NCBI GenBank assembly: GCA_016713525.1
Contig: JADJOZ010000033.1
Location: forward strand, 744,001-808,000
DNA: 64,000 nucleotides
Origin: Bacteroidota bacterium
GTDB taxonomy: Bacteria; Bacteroidota; Bacteroidia; AKYH767-A; OLB10
Direction of reading: 5' to 3'
Part shown: one piece after another, positions 9,144 through 18,431 of the stretch
How the letters are laid out: every line of letters begins with the position of its first letter
How positions within the stretch are numbered: the first letter of the stretch is position 1
Notes under the pieces: model-generated
Seen by the model: only the letters and a program-made list of their open reading frames with translations
Told to the model about the DNA's origin: nothing
The model's database searches: none
Made by a program: the position numbers and the translations under genes

Positions 9144-9737
9144 ATGAAATATTTTGTCTACTGTCTTGTGTTGGTTTTAATTACAGCATGTAATCCTTTG
9201 GTAAGGTTATTATATGGAGTAAAAAATCCTAAAGTGGAGAGCAAAACCACTATTGAGAAATTCTGTAAAGAAATGCAGTTTCCAAATGTGCCGGTGTTAG
9301 TTGCTCATGCTGACAATTTTTTTGTGAAGAAGCAACTTTCGGACGGCGAGGTTTATGTCTTTGACCGGAAGGGTAATTTCATTCCATATAAGGATCCGGC
9401 TAAACCCAATTGCAGTGGTCCCGCCGATTTGTTTCTAAGTTACCTTGACACAGCCACGGTTTATCATTTTGAGCCAAACTTCCCGCTGGATTCTATTGAA
9501 AAATTATTGACCGATTTCGAATGCAAGATGGTAGAAATACAGAAAGATGACACAACCGACTTCTATGTTTTCATCACTTTCGCAAAATATTTAGGCAAAA
9601 AATATCAGAAACAAAAAGCTTCGGTATGGATCGATACGCTTCAACAAAATACAAATGTGCGGTCCAGATTATTTTTAATAGACATGGATCCCGCAGCATG
9701 CTGGTCAGAAGAACAGAAAGCTGCCTTCGGGAAATAG
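9144..9737 (+). CDS. Putative lipoprotein of unknown function
   Basis: A 197-residue protein with a lipoprotein signal: MKYFVYCLVLVLITAC, with the lipobox LITA-C and cysteine 16 as the lipidated residue. The next residues are NPLV, with no acidic residue at +2, so sorting cannot be judged. The remainder is soluble-looking, with a central segment PNCSGPADLFLSYLDTATVYHF and one near the end, MDPAACWSEEQKAAF. I do not recognise a family. It lies 50 bp after the preceding exported protein, past a hairpin, and 40 bp before the next exported protein, so the three may be loosely linked by location, though not clearly one operon. Confidence 0.75.
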   Translation: MKYFVYCLVLVLITACNPLVRLLYGVKNPKVESKTTIEKFCKEMQFPNVPVLVAHADNFFVKKQLSDGEVYVFDRKGNFIPYKDPAKPNCSGPADLFLSYLDTATVYHFEPNFPLDSIEKLLTDFECKMVEIQKDDTTDFYVFITFAKYLGKKYQKQKASVWIDTLQQNTNVRSRLFLIDMDPAACWSEEQKAAFGK

Positions 9738-9777
9738 AATTCACTTTTTCGCTTAGGCGGGAATAATATTTTGACTT

Positions 9778-10664
9778 TTGAAATTAAAAGTAGCAGTAAG
9801 AGATTTTCTTACTTTTTCGACTATGTTGTTTTCATCTTTGAGTCTTGCAGTTGCAGAAGGTTCCGACACAACTGAAACCAGGTTCATCAGGTTTCAATAT
9901 GGATTTACCGGTTCATTCCTGCATTTGCAAAACTGGAAAGGCAATGCATTGAGCAGTTATTCATTGGGAGCAACTTCTGAATATTATTCAATGGAGAAAA
10001 TACATTCTGGCGAGCAGTTGATTTCGGTGAGGCAGGAGACTTCTTTCACACGTTTTCCTGATTCTGTCTGGGTAAAAGCTGCAGACCGACTGGAGGTGCA
10101 ACTGATTGCATCCAGCCAAAACAAGGGATTAAATCGTACCTGGACTCTATTGGGAAGCACAGCTTTATTTACCGGTTTCGATTATTTCACCGATTCCGAA
10201 TCAGGGGAGTTGTATAAAAAATCGAATTCTACCTTTTTACTTCCCGCAGATTTGGAAGCCGGCTATGGAATAGGTGTTCAGTTGCCTGCAAATGGCTTTC
10301 TTAATTTTTCAGTTGCCACAATTCGTATCAGGACGGAATTTGGGAAAAATTTTGAAGATGAACATCCCTTAATAAAATTGAAACGGGGATTTATTGCTGT
10401 TGATTATGGTTTCGCAATGCAGGGATATTATTTTTTCACACCGGTAAAAGATAGTGATGTTGCTTTGAACAGCAGGATTTTTGTTAATGGCTTTAACAGG
10501 AATGAAGTGCAAGGTGAATTTAGCATCAAAGCAAATTATAAAATCTGGAAACAACTTTATATCAAAGGGAGATGATGTTGGTATATGATCCTGCAACATC
10601 TTATGCCTTGCAATGGAAGAATGAATTGCTGGTAGGTGTAATATTTAGAAATAGAAAGTATTAA
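9778..10664 (+). CDS. Exported outer-membrane-like protein, frameshifted near the 3' end
   Basis: An unknown exported protein. From the TTG at 9778 it has a plausible signal peptide (KLKVAVRDFLTF then a hydrophobic run ending in AVA); the ATG at 9823 would lack the charged n-region, so the TTG is preferred. The body has alternating aromatic-rich strands such as FIAVDYGFAMQGYYFF, suggesting a beta barrel. The frame ends at a TGA at 10573, but translation in another frame from 10569 continues GEMMLVYDPATSYALQW and ends with strand-like LLVGVIFRNRKY at 10664. One missing base around 10566-10569 (AAAGGG) restores a protein of about 295 residues ending in a typical barrel strand. I regard the break as probable sequence error. 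Confidence 0.7.
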
Positions 10665-10716
10665 CCATTAGTTGTATTTCGGTCTTGTAACAATCAAACT
10701 TTTAAAACACACTTTT

Positions 10717-11043
10717 ATGGGAAAATATAATGTTAACCGAAACCAAAAAAAAGACATTGAAAAGCTTAAGTCAATTATTGAAAGTAGGACAGATGCTGCC
10801 GGAATTATTAAATTGGAAGACGTATTTATTGGCCCGTACAAACTGGAGTGCGTAAATCCGGTTCATAAACTGGTACTTGAAATCGAAAACAGATCGAAAC
10901 ACTCATCAGAAAAAGCATTTAAGAAGGACAATTTCCTGGCCGGACTGGGATACAAAATTCTTAGGTTCAGAAAGCAAACACTTTACCAACATCCCGACGA
11001 GGTTATACGCATAATTGAAGAATCGATGGAAGGATACAAATGA
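10717..11043 (+). CDS. DUF559-like putative endonuclease-fold protein
   Basis: A 108-residue protein from the ATG at 10717 (MGKYNVNRNQKKDIEK); the frame is open to a TTG at 10672, but that segment looks untranslated. The C-terminal half, YKLECVNPVHKLVLEIEN, then SSEKAFKKDNFLAGLGYKIL and RFRKQTLYQHPDEVI, matches the layout of DUF559 proteins, which resemble very-short-patch-repair endonucleases: a strand with an acidic residue, the (A/L)IEIE strand, a helix with KKD..L, then the GYKILRF strand. Some canonical acidic positions differ (E for D in LECV), so catalytic activity is uncertain. It lies 100 bp before pheT, whose promoter is in between, so it is not in that operon. Confidence 0.65.
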   Translation: MGKYNVNRNQKKDIEKLKSIIESRTDAAGIIKLEDVFIGPYKLECVNPVHKLVLEIENRSKHSSEKAFKKDNFLAGLGYKILRFRKQTLYQHPDEVIRIIEESMEGYK

Positions 11044-11095
11044 AAAAGTATTGTATCTATTTGTAAGACAATTATATATAGTAATGCAGGTAATT

Positions 11096-11125
11096 TTGAC
11101 CACCCCCATCAAATTCCTACCTTTG
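11096..11125 (+). promoter_or_regulatory. Promoter of pheT
   Basis: TTG at 11096-11098, then exactly 19 bp, then TACCTTTG at 11118-11125. This is a full match to the Bacteroidota TTG-N19-TAnnTTTG promoter. The ATG is 17 bp past the box, giving a leader of roughly 12 nt. Confidence 0.75.
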
Positions 11126-11142
11126 CGTTTTACGATTGACTT

Positions 11143-13569
11143 ATGAATATTTCTTATAACTGGCTAAAATCCTATTTAAACACTGATGTTTCTGTCGATG
11201 AATTATCAGTTTTATTAACTGCCTGCGGACTTGAAGTGGAAAGTGTTGAACCTTTTGAATCCGTTAAAGGCGGTTTGAAGGGCTTGGTGATTGGTGAGGT
11301 TTTGGAAACCAGCCGTCATCCTAATGCTGACCGTTTGACTGTCACCAAAGTCAATACCGGAAATGAAATTGCACAAATTGTTTGCGGCGCGCCAAATGTT
11401 GCTGCAGGCCAAAAAGTAATTGTAGCACTTCCGGGTGCGGTGCTTTATCCGGTAAGTGGCGATTCTTTTGAAATTAAAAAATCCAAAATTCGCGGAGAGG
11501 CATCCGAAGGCATGATTTGCGCCGAAGATGAAATTGGAATCGGCACTTCTCATGATGGCATTATGGTGCTTCCAGCTGATGTGGTTGTAGGTGCTCCTGC
11601 AGCTTCTTATTTTAATATTGAATCCGATTCTATTTTAAGCATTGGACTAACGCCTAACCGGGCTGATGCAGCTTCGCATATTGGTGTTGCCCGTGATGTT
11701 AAAGCCGTATTAAATACGCGTTCTTCCTCAGATACTGTAAAAGTTCAGCCACCTTCAGTAGCGGAATTTAAAACTCCTTCAGTTAAGCCGGTGGTGAATG
11801 TGAAGTTGAATCACGATGCTGTGGTTCGTTATTCCGGACTGCATCTTCGCAATGTTAAAGTGAAGCCTTCACCGGATTGGTTACAAAATCGATTGAAAGC
11901 AATTGGGTTGAAACCAATCAATGTTATAGTTGACATTACGAATTTCGTTTTGTTTGAAACCGGTCAGCCGTTACATTCATTTGATGCAAGTCGAATCAAT
12001 AATAGCGAAGTAATTGTTCAGTCACTTCCAAAAGACACCAAATTCGTAACACTCGATTCTGTTGAACGGAAGTTGTCGGGAACCGAACTCATGATTTGTG
12101 ATGCAAACGGACCTATGTGTATTGCCGGTGTTTTTGGTGGATTACATTCCGGTGTTTCTAACGATACCACTGAAATTTTCCTGGAAAGTGCTTGCTTTGA
12201 TTCTGTTTCAGTTCGGAAAACTTCGCGTTATCACGGATTAAAAACAGATGCGTCCTTCCGTTTTGAACGAGGAACAGATCCTGAAATGACTCTTTACGCA
12301 CTCAAGAGAGCTGCACTTTTAATTCAGGAACTTGCAAGTGGTGAGTGCTCATCTGAAATAATCGATTTGTATCCGCATCCTGTAAAGTGGGCTGAAGTGC
12401 CATTTTCTGCTGCAGGATTTTATCGCCTGACCGGAGTCAACATCCCGCCACAGCGGTTGAAACAAATATTAGGTAATCTCGATATTGAAGTGCTGTCGGA
12501 AACAGATGGCATGATGCAGTTAAGAATTCCTCCATATCGTGTAGATGTGACCCGTGAAGCGGATGTAGTGGAAGAGGTGCTTCGGATTTTTGGATATGAT
12601 AATATACCAATGCCAGCTAAGTTAAATGCATCTTTACCACCTCCTGTAACTGTTAAACTGGAAGCATTCCGGAATACTGTTGCCTCTTATCTGGTGGCCA
12701 ATGGATTTACGGAAGTAATGTCAAATTCACTTACAAGGTCATCCGTCCCTGATGGAAAATTGCCGGGTGTGGTGAAGATTAAAAACCCATTGAGTCAGGA
12801 ACTCGATATTATGAGACCGGAAATGTTGAGTCCGTTGCTTGATATTGCAAGGTATAATAAAAATCGCCGTCGCCCCGATCTTCGTATTTTCGAATATGGC
12901 AAAACATATTTTAAGAATGAAACAGCTTATTTTGAAACGAATCACCTGGCATTGCTGGTGAGTGGTTCCCGCACTCCGGAACACTGGCAGCAAAAGAGTA
13001 TTCCATATTCTGTTTATTATTTGAAAGCTATCGTTGACAATATTATTTCTGTTTCGAAAACCAGTCAAAGTAAAATGATTTGGGAACCGGTCGATAATAA
13101 CCAACTGGAGCAAGCTATGATTCTTAAATCTGGTAAGCACACCGTTGCAACTATTGGTCAGGTAAAGAAATCCTTTTTGAAAAGTTATGATGTAGATGGT
13201 GTTATCTGGTATGTTGATTTAGATATTGATGTTTGCAACAGACTTGCTGCAAATGCCTTCCCTAAAATCTCTGAACCACCTAAATTCCCTGAAGTACGTC
13301 GCGACTTAAGTATGCTGGTTGATAAATCATTGCAGTATCAGTCGCTTGAAGCTTTGGCTTTTGAAACGGAACGAAAACTTTTGAAAGAAGTGAATCTGTT
13401 CGATTTTTATGAAGGAGAAAAAATTGGTAATGATAAGAAATCGTATGCCATGAGCTTTATACTTCGGGATGATGAGAAAACTTTAACCGACAAAGAAATT
13501 GATAAAGTTATGACCAGGTTAATGGAGAATTTTGAAAAGAAGTTGGGTGTCGTGATCCGTAAAGGATAA
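11143..13569 (+). CDS. pheT: Phenylalanine-tRNA ligase beta subunit
   Basis: The beta chain of the heterotetrameric phenylalanyl-tRNA synthetase that charges tRNA-Phe. It has 808 residues, the normal bacterial length. Domains in order: N-terminal MNISYNWLKSYL, the EMAP-type tRNA-binding domain (about 40-150, LVIGEVLETSRHPNADRL and CGAPNV), the B3/4 editing region (about 210-400, GLKPINVIVDITNFV and GLKTDASFRFERGTDP), the B5 domain, the catalytic-like core (MRPEMLSPLLDIARYN), and a C-terminal ferredoxin-fold anticodon-binding domain (KFPEVRRDLSMLVD). The alpha subunit gene is not adjacent, which is common in Bacteroidota. A full promoter lies upstream and a terminator downstream, so it is a single-gene unit. 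Confidence 0.97.
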   Translation: MNISYNWLKSYLNTDVSVDELSVLLTACGLEVESVEPFESVKGGLKGLVIGEVLETSRHPNADRLTVTKVNTGNEIAQIVCGAPNVAAGQKVIVALPGAVLYPVSGDSFEIKKSKIRGEASEGMICAEDEIGIGTSHDGIMVLPADVVVGAPAASYFNIESDSILSIGLTPNRADAASHIGVARDVKAVLNTRSSSDTVKVQPPSVAEFKTPSVKPVVNVKLNHDAVVRYSGLHLRNVKVKPSPDWLQNRLKAIGLKPINVIVDITNFVLFETGQPLHSFDASRINNSEVIVQSLPKDTKFVTLDSVERKLSGTELMICDANGPMCIAGVFGGLHSGVSNDTTEIFLESACFDSVSVRKTSRYHGLKTDASFRFERGTDPEMTLYALKRAALLIQELASGECSSEIIDLYPHPVKWAEVPFSAAGFYRLTGVNIPPQRLKQILGNLDIEVLSETDGMMQLRIPPYRVDVTREADVVEEVLRIFGYDNIPMPAKLNASLPPPVTVKLEAFRNTVASYLVANGFTEVMSNSLTRSSVPDGKLPGVVKIKNPLSQELDIMRPEMLSPLLDIARYNKNRRRPDLRIFEYGKTYFKNETAYFETNHLALLVSGSRTPEHWQQKSIPYSVYYLKAIVDNIISVSKTSQSKMIWEPVDNNQLEQAMILKSGKHTVATIGQVKKSFLKSYDVDGVIWYVDLDIDVCNRLAANAFPKISEPPKFPEVRRDLSMLVDKSLQYQSLEALAFETERKLLKEVNLFDFYEGEKIGNDKKSYAMSFILRDDEKTLTDKEIDKVMTRLMENFEKKLGVVIRKG

Positions 13570-13591
13570 TCAAAATAGTATTCATATTAAT

Positions 13592-13625
13592 AGCGGTGGC
13601 CGAATTTCAGCTACCGCTTTTTTTA
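13592..13625 (+). terminator. Intrinsic terminator after pheT
   Basis: Stem AGCGGTGGC (13592-13600) with GCTACCGCT (13610-13618), one mismatched or wobble pair, loop of nine bases, followed by a run of T. Confidence 0.85.
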
Positions 13626-13670
13626 TTTCGACCCCTGAAAATTGCCATTAACTACAAATTCAGGTCATTT

Positions 13671-13739
13671 TTCGCCATCAGAAGGAATGCTTTTCGCCAA
13701 AATATTGCTGCGTTTCACCAAAAAATTGACCATTCGCCA
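13671..13739 (+). promoter_or_regulatory. Four phased TTC(G/A)CCA motifs upstream of the adhesin
   Basis: TTCGCCA occurs at 13671, 13693 and 13733, and TTCACCA at 13714. Spacing is 22, 21 and 19 bp, about two helical turns, so the copies would lie on one face of the DNA. The array is 55 bp upstream of the adhesin start and could be an operator. No known regulator is matched. Confidence 0.4.
13678..13690 (+). repeat. Short direct repeat, copy 1 (TCAGAAGGAATGC)
   Basis: TCAGAAGGAATG here also occurs exactly at 17502-17513 and 17633-17644, so copies lie on both sides of the adhesin gene. Here and at 17633 the following C and a nearby CGCCAAAATAT / GCCGAAAATAT also agree. Confidence 0.6.
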
Positions 13740-13793
13740 CTTACGGGTTAGTTTGCTGTTCCATTTTACCCCTTGCTAACTAAATTACTTACC

Positions 13794-16700
13794 ATGAAAA
13801 AATTCTACTTTACACTATCCGGCCTGTATTTGCGACTGCTGGTAATGAATAACTCTAAATTATTCTTCAGCAAATTGTGGTGTAAATCAGAGTGTAACGT
13901 TTCCTGCAATCAACAATGGTCCGGTAATTACTTTCCCCTGTAATTCGGTGCAAACAACTTGTTCTGGTGGTTCTACACCGGGAATTCAGCAGTGGCTATA
14001 TAGAGGAAATATCACGCTTCCATCAGCTTGTACTGATTGGAAATTAAGTTATTCTGTTACTGCCAGAAATTGTGCAGTTACCACTATCGTTCAACCTTCA
14101 CCATGTAATTCAAGTACATCTTTTGAACCAATTTACGTGGAAGCACTGTTGAATAATTTGAATGCTCCTCAAAATTCATCTCCTACATTTTCGAATGTTC
14201 CAATTTCATTTGTTTGTTTGGGCCAAAATTTTAATTACAATCATGGTGTAATCGATTTAAATGGTGATTCACTTACTTATGAACTCATCACACCACTGAC
14301 ATCAGCTACCACAACTGTTACCTATCTTTCCGGTTACTCAGCATCAAGTCCTATTTTATCGTCACCGGCATTTAGTATTAATCCGAACACCGGTGATTTA
14401 TTCATGAATCCTACAGCTATTCAGGTTAGTGTGGTTGCTATTCGGGTGAAAGAATATCGCAATGGAATTTTAATTGGAAGTGTAATTCGTGATATGCAAA
14501 TTTACAGTAGAAATTGCACACCTAATTTTGTTCCTTTCGCTTCCGGAATTAATGGTACTTCTGAAAATAAAGCTTATGTTTGTCCGGGTTCAACTCTTTG
14601 CTTTAATATTACTTCAGGTGATCCAAATCCGGGTCAGACAGTAGTGATGACCTGGAATAGTGGAATTCCTGCAGCAACTTTTAATATCAGTGGTTCACCT
14701 TATCCTACAGGACAATTTTGCTGGACACCACAACCTTCAGATGCACGTTCACAACCTTATACCTTTACTGTTACCGTTCGCGATGATGCTTGTCCTTTAA
14801 ATGGGGTTCAGACCTATTCGTTTTCTGTGTATGTTCCTGATGTAGATGGTACCGTTGCGTCATCAAATTATAATGGATTTGGTGTGAGCTGTAATGGAAG
14901 TACAAATGGTTCCTTAACAGTTACTCCAACGGGTGGAATTGCTCCATTCACCTATTCCTGGAATACTAATCCGGTACAAACAGGTGCTGTGGCGACAGGT
15001 TTGGGAGCAGGAAATTATCAAGTAGTAGTTACCGATTCAATAGGATGTCAGGTTACTTTGAATGGGTCATTAACTGAACCTTCATTACTGAATGCAAGTG
15101 CTGTTGTAAATCAAAATGCAACCTGTGCCAACTCAAATGGAAGTGCAACACTTTCAGGTTCCGGTGGTGCCGGTGGATATTCTTATAACTGGAGTAATGG
15201 TGTGACAACTGCTGTTAATTCTGGTTTGTCACCTGCAACTTATACAGGTACTGTTACCGATGTGAATGGATGCTCTGCAGTTTCTCAGGCTACTGTTTCG
15301 AATGTAGGTGATCCTTCTCAGCAAAGTGTAAATGCATCAATATGTTCGGGTGGCACTTATTTATTGCCTGATGGGAATTCAGTTTCTGTCGGAGGTGTTT
15401 ACACCACAACTTTAATGAGCTCATTAGGATGTGACTCTGTAATTGTTACTACTCTAAGTGTAAATTCCGTGATAACTTCACAGGAAAGTGTTGCAATTTG
15501 TGATGGTGATACTTATTTATTACCAAATGGTCAGGTGGTATCAACCGGTGGTGTTTACACTTCTAATTTGCTGACTTCAGCAGGGTGCGATTCCATAATT
15601 ACAACTACCTTAACAGTAAATCCAATCTATGCATTTGTTGAAAATGTTTCGGTTTGTGATGGTGATTCTTATACACTTCCAAATGGAAATTCAGTAAGTG
15701 CAGCAGGAACTTATGTCAGCATGCTTACATCTGTTTCAGGATGTGACTCTGTGATTACAACAAATCTTTCTTTGAATCCTATTTATGCATTCGTAGAAAA
15801 TATTTCCATCTGTGATGGTGCTTCGTATGTATTGCCAAATGGTAACACAGTGACTGTAGCAGGTTCTTTTGTTAGCATGCTCACTTCAGTTTCAGGATGT
15901 GATTCAGTTATCACATCCAATGTAACAGTCAATCCGGTTTATGCTCTTGCAGAAAATGTTTCTATCTGCGATGGTTCCACTTATACACTTCCAAACGGAC
16001 AAGTTGTTTCAACCGGTGGAGTGTACACATCAAATCTTCAGACAACAGCAGGATGTGATTCTATTATTACTACAACTGTAAATGTAAACGCAACAGCGTC
16101 TTCAAATACGAACGCATCAATATGCTCAGGCGGATCATATACCTTACCTGATGGAGTGGTAGTTAGTCAATCCGGCACATATACAAGCACCTTACAAACT
16201 CAGGCTGGTTGTGATAGCATTGTAACAACAAACCTCATAGTAAATGATGTGTTTCAATCTTCAGAATCCGTTTCGATTTGCAGCGGACAAAGTTATGTGC
16301 TTCCAAATGGCCAGACTGTTAGTCAGGCTGGTGTATACACTTCCAATTTAACTACACAGTCAGGTTGCGACAGTGTTGTAACCTCCACTTTAAGTTTCAT
16401 TCAGGTTTCGGTTCCGGTTATTACCGCTCAGGGTTCAACTACATTCTGTGCAGGAGGTTCAGTGACTTTAAGTTCATCTGCGGAAGCCAATTATCAGTGG
16501 TTAAGAAACAATACACCAATAAATGGAGCAACTTCTCAAACTTATGTAGCTAACAAATCCGGTAACTATAAAATGCAGATTACAACTGCTTGTGGATTAA
16601 GATATTCCAATAAAATTGTAATTACTAAAAATCCATTGCCGGTAGTTGCTGTTTCTCCGGGAGGATTCAATAATGTGTGTATTGGTGATAGTATTTTATT

Positions 16701-17394
16701 AACTGCATCAGTTAACTTGTCAGGTAACGTTGGCTACCAATGGTACCGTAACAACCTGCCAATAGCAGGAGCTACAAATGCAACCTACTATGCAAAGACT
16801 ACAGGAAGATTTAAAGTAGTTGCTACCAATTTATTAACCGGTTGCACAGGACTTTCCAATCAATCGAGGATTACCGTATTGAACTTCACTGCAAATATCA
16901 CACACGATATTCCATTGGTTACTTGTTTTGAAGATATTACCATGACCCTCAATACTACTGCAGGTGCCGGTGCTATTTATCAGTGGAGAATGGATGGAAT
17001 TGATATTCCTGGAGCAAATGGTTTGACTTATGTCACTAAGAACCCCGGAGTTTACAATGTGAAAGTTACGGCAGCTAACGGCTGTTCTAAAATTTCAAAT
17101 TCATTAACAGTAAGTATCAATTGCAACGACACACGTTTATCTGATATGCTTCAGGTATCACCGAACCCGGCAAAAGGTCAGGTTGCAATTGAAACCTTCT
17201 ATCACAAAGAAGTACTTATGAGCGCCGAATTATATGACATGACCGGCAGACAATTAAAAACCATCTGCACAAATTTAGTAGCAAAAGGTTATACCAAAGT
17301 AACCTTTAATACCACCGGATTGAATGCCGGAATATATCTCATCAGAGTTAGTGATAGTGGAATACCTCGGACAATCAGGTTGATTGTGGAATAA
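13794..17394 (+). CDS. Large T9SS-secreted adhesin with SprB-type and Cys-rich repeats (N-terminus frameshifted)
   Basis: A surface protein of about 1200 residues. The signal peptide starts at ATG 13794 (MKKFYFTLSGL), continues in a second frame (FATAGN) and then in the main frame (NYSSANCGVNQSV from 13858); two single-base deletions near 13828 and 13848 explain this. The undisturbed frame gives 1148 residues from 13948. In order: a beta-rich N-terminal region; SprB-like repeats (GVSCNGSTNGSLTVTPTGG and a second copy); seven 52-residue repeats of the type ICDGxxYxLPNG...GCDSxIT, each with two cysteines; two Ig-like segments (NYQWLRNNTPINGA, GYQWYRNNLPIAGA); and a C-terminal T9SS sorting domain (LQVSPNPAKGQ ... 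GIYLIRV). SprB-type proteins are gliding or attachment adhesins. Role in adhesion is inferred. Confidence 0.85.
15331..16422 (+). repeat. Seven exact-length 156-bp coding repeats in the adhesin
   Basis: Repeat units begin at 15331, 15487, 15643, 15799, 15955, 16111 and 16267, each exactly 156 bp (52 residues) from the last. Every unit carries two cysteines, in IC(D/S)G and GCDS, and LP(N/D)G. The copies differ in sequence, yet the spacing has no indels. Confidence 0.9.
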
Positions 17395-17420
17395 GATAGT
17401 TTATGATGATGAGTTGAGTG

Positions 17421-17449
17421 AGGGCTGTTCCGAAAGGGCAGCCCTTTTT
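17421..17449 (+). terminator. Intrinsic terminator after the adhesin
   Basis: Stem AGGGCTG (17421-17427) with CAGCCCT (17439-17445), then TTTTT. Confidence 0.85.
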
Positions 17450-17491
17450 GATTAAGGATTATGGATTAAGAATTAAGGATTAAAAATTAGG
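17450..17491 (+). repeat. Degenerate 7-bp tandem repeat, six units
   Basis: Six consecutive heptads, mostly GATTAAG or AATTAAG with single changes (GATTATG, GATTAAA, AATTAGG). It starts directly at the end of the adhesin terminator. Confidence 0.8.
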
Positions 17492-17495
17492 GTTT

Positions 17496-17536
17496 TGCTG
17501 CTCAGAAGGAATGATCGAAACTTATGATAGATGATG
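17496..17536 (+). repeat. Direct repeat, copy 2
   Basis: CTGCTCAGAAGGAATG followed by a CGAAA and TATGATAGATGAT block; the same order is found again at 17629-17668. A weaker third version of the first half, GTTGCTGCTCAAAAAATATG, is at 17542-17561. Confidence 0.65.
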
Positions 17537-17574
17537 TAGGGGTTGCTGCTCAAAAAATATGTATAGGACGGTTT

Positions 17575-17623
17575 TATTAAGAATTAAGAATTAAGAATTA
17601 AGGATTAAGGATTAAGAATTTTT
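17575..17623 (+). repeat. Degenerate 7-bp tandem repeat, seven units
   Basis: Consecutive heptads: one TATTAAG, three AATTAAG, two GATTAAG, then AATTTTT. Same unit family as 17450-17491, with the same orientation. Confidence 0.85.
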
Positions 17624-17628
17624 TGTTT

Positions 17629-17668
17629 CTGCTCAGAAGGAATGCGCCGAAAATATGATAGATGATAA
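17629..17668 (+). repeat. Direct repeat, copy 3, overlapping the start of the next gene
   Basis: CTGCTCAGAAGGAATGC then CCGAAAATATGATAGATGAT. The ATG at 17655 that opens the following frame lies inside this repeat. Confidence 0.65.
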
Positions 17669-18413
17669 ATTGGTGACTGCTTGGGAAATAATTTCCTTTT
17701 TGAATGATCCCGATTCTTTGCTTTTCATTGGTAGTGATCGCGAATTGTTTTATAAAATTGCAGCGTTTGACTCTACATTATTGTATGCAGGTGCCTCAGA
17801 TTCATTGTACATAAATTATTTTGATTCATTGTCAATTAAAAATACCGGAACTGGAGCTACTGTTACAAGGTTGCTGTTTGAAGAATTAGGAGACAGCGCT
17901 AAATATTACAATGATTTTATTACTGAAGATAATTTACCAACTGAAAATACAAAATTTGTAAATGAGGTTTCAGCAAACATGTTGGTAGCTGATCCTACTG
18001 AAACCACTCAAACAGCTTTGAAGGATATTGCCAATATGCATCCTTTTTACGGTGGAGAAGCAGTTTATAGAGCTAGAGGAATTCTTCATATGACCGTTAT
18101 TGACCAATTACCTGAAATAAGAATTGGAAATATGAATCATGTTCCGGAAATAAGTACATATGCACCTGAATCTCAAAGCGGAAGACTAATTCCTAATCCT
18201 ACATCCAACAACATTCGATATCTGAATGAATATACTGAAGCTGGAATGAAAATTGAGTTTCAGATCTATGATCTGAAAGGGAAATTGGTGATGTCAATTT
18301 CCAGTCAAACTGGAGACCCAATTGATGTTGGAATGTTGGCACCGGGGATATACACCTTCAGGATAAACAACGCAATTATCAACGAAACTCATAAAATTGC
18401 TATCTTGAGGTAA
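17655..18413 (+). pseudogene. C-terminal remnant of a T9SS-secreted protein
   Basis: A 252-residue frame with no signal peptide at its first ATG, which itself sits in a short direct repeat. The body (SFLNDPDSLLFIGSDRELF onward) is unlike known enzymes. The end is a standard T9SS type A sorting domain: RLIPNPTSNNIRYLNEY, then IYDLKGKLVMSI and APGIYTFRINNA, finishing KIAILR. A secreted T9SS cargo must have an N-terminal Sec signal, so the 5' part is missing; the upstream 260 bp hold only repeats and a terminator. I infer a 5'-truncated gene whose head was lost in rearrangement. The frame is open back to 17616 without a better start. The two tandem paralogues follow 18 bp downstream. Confidence 0.65.
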
Positions 18414-18431
18414 ATTTGAAATAAAAATCTC

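Noticed and set aside
17450..17623. Repeats near 17.5 kb as a CRISPR array
   Set aside because: Units are 7 bp in tandem with no unique spacers and there are no cas genes.
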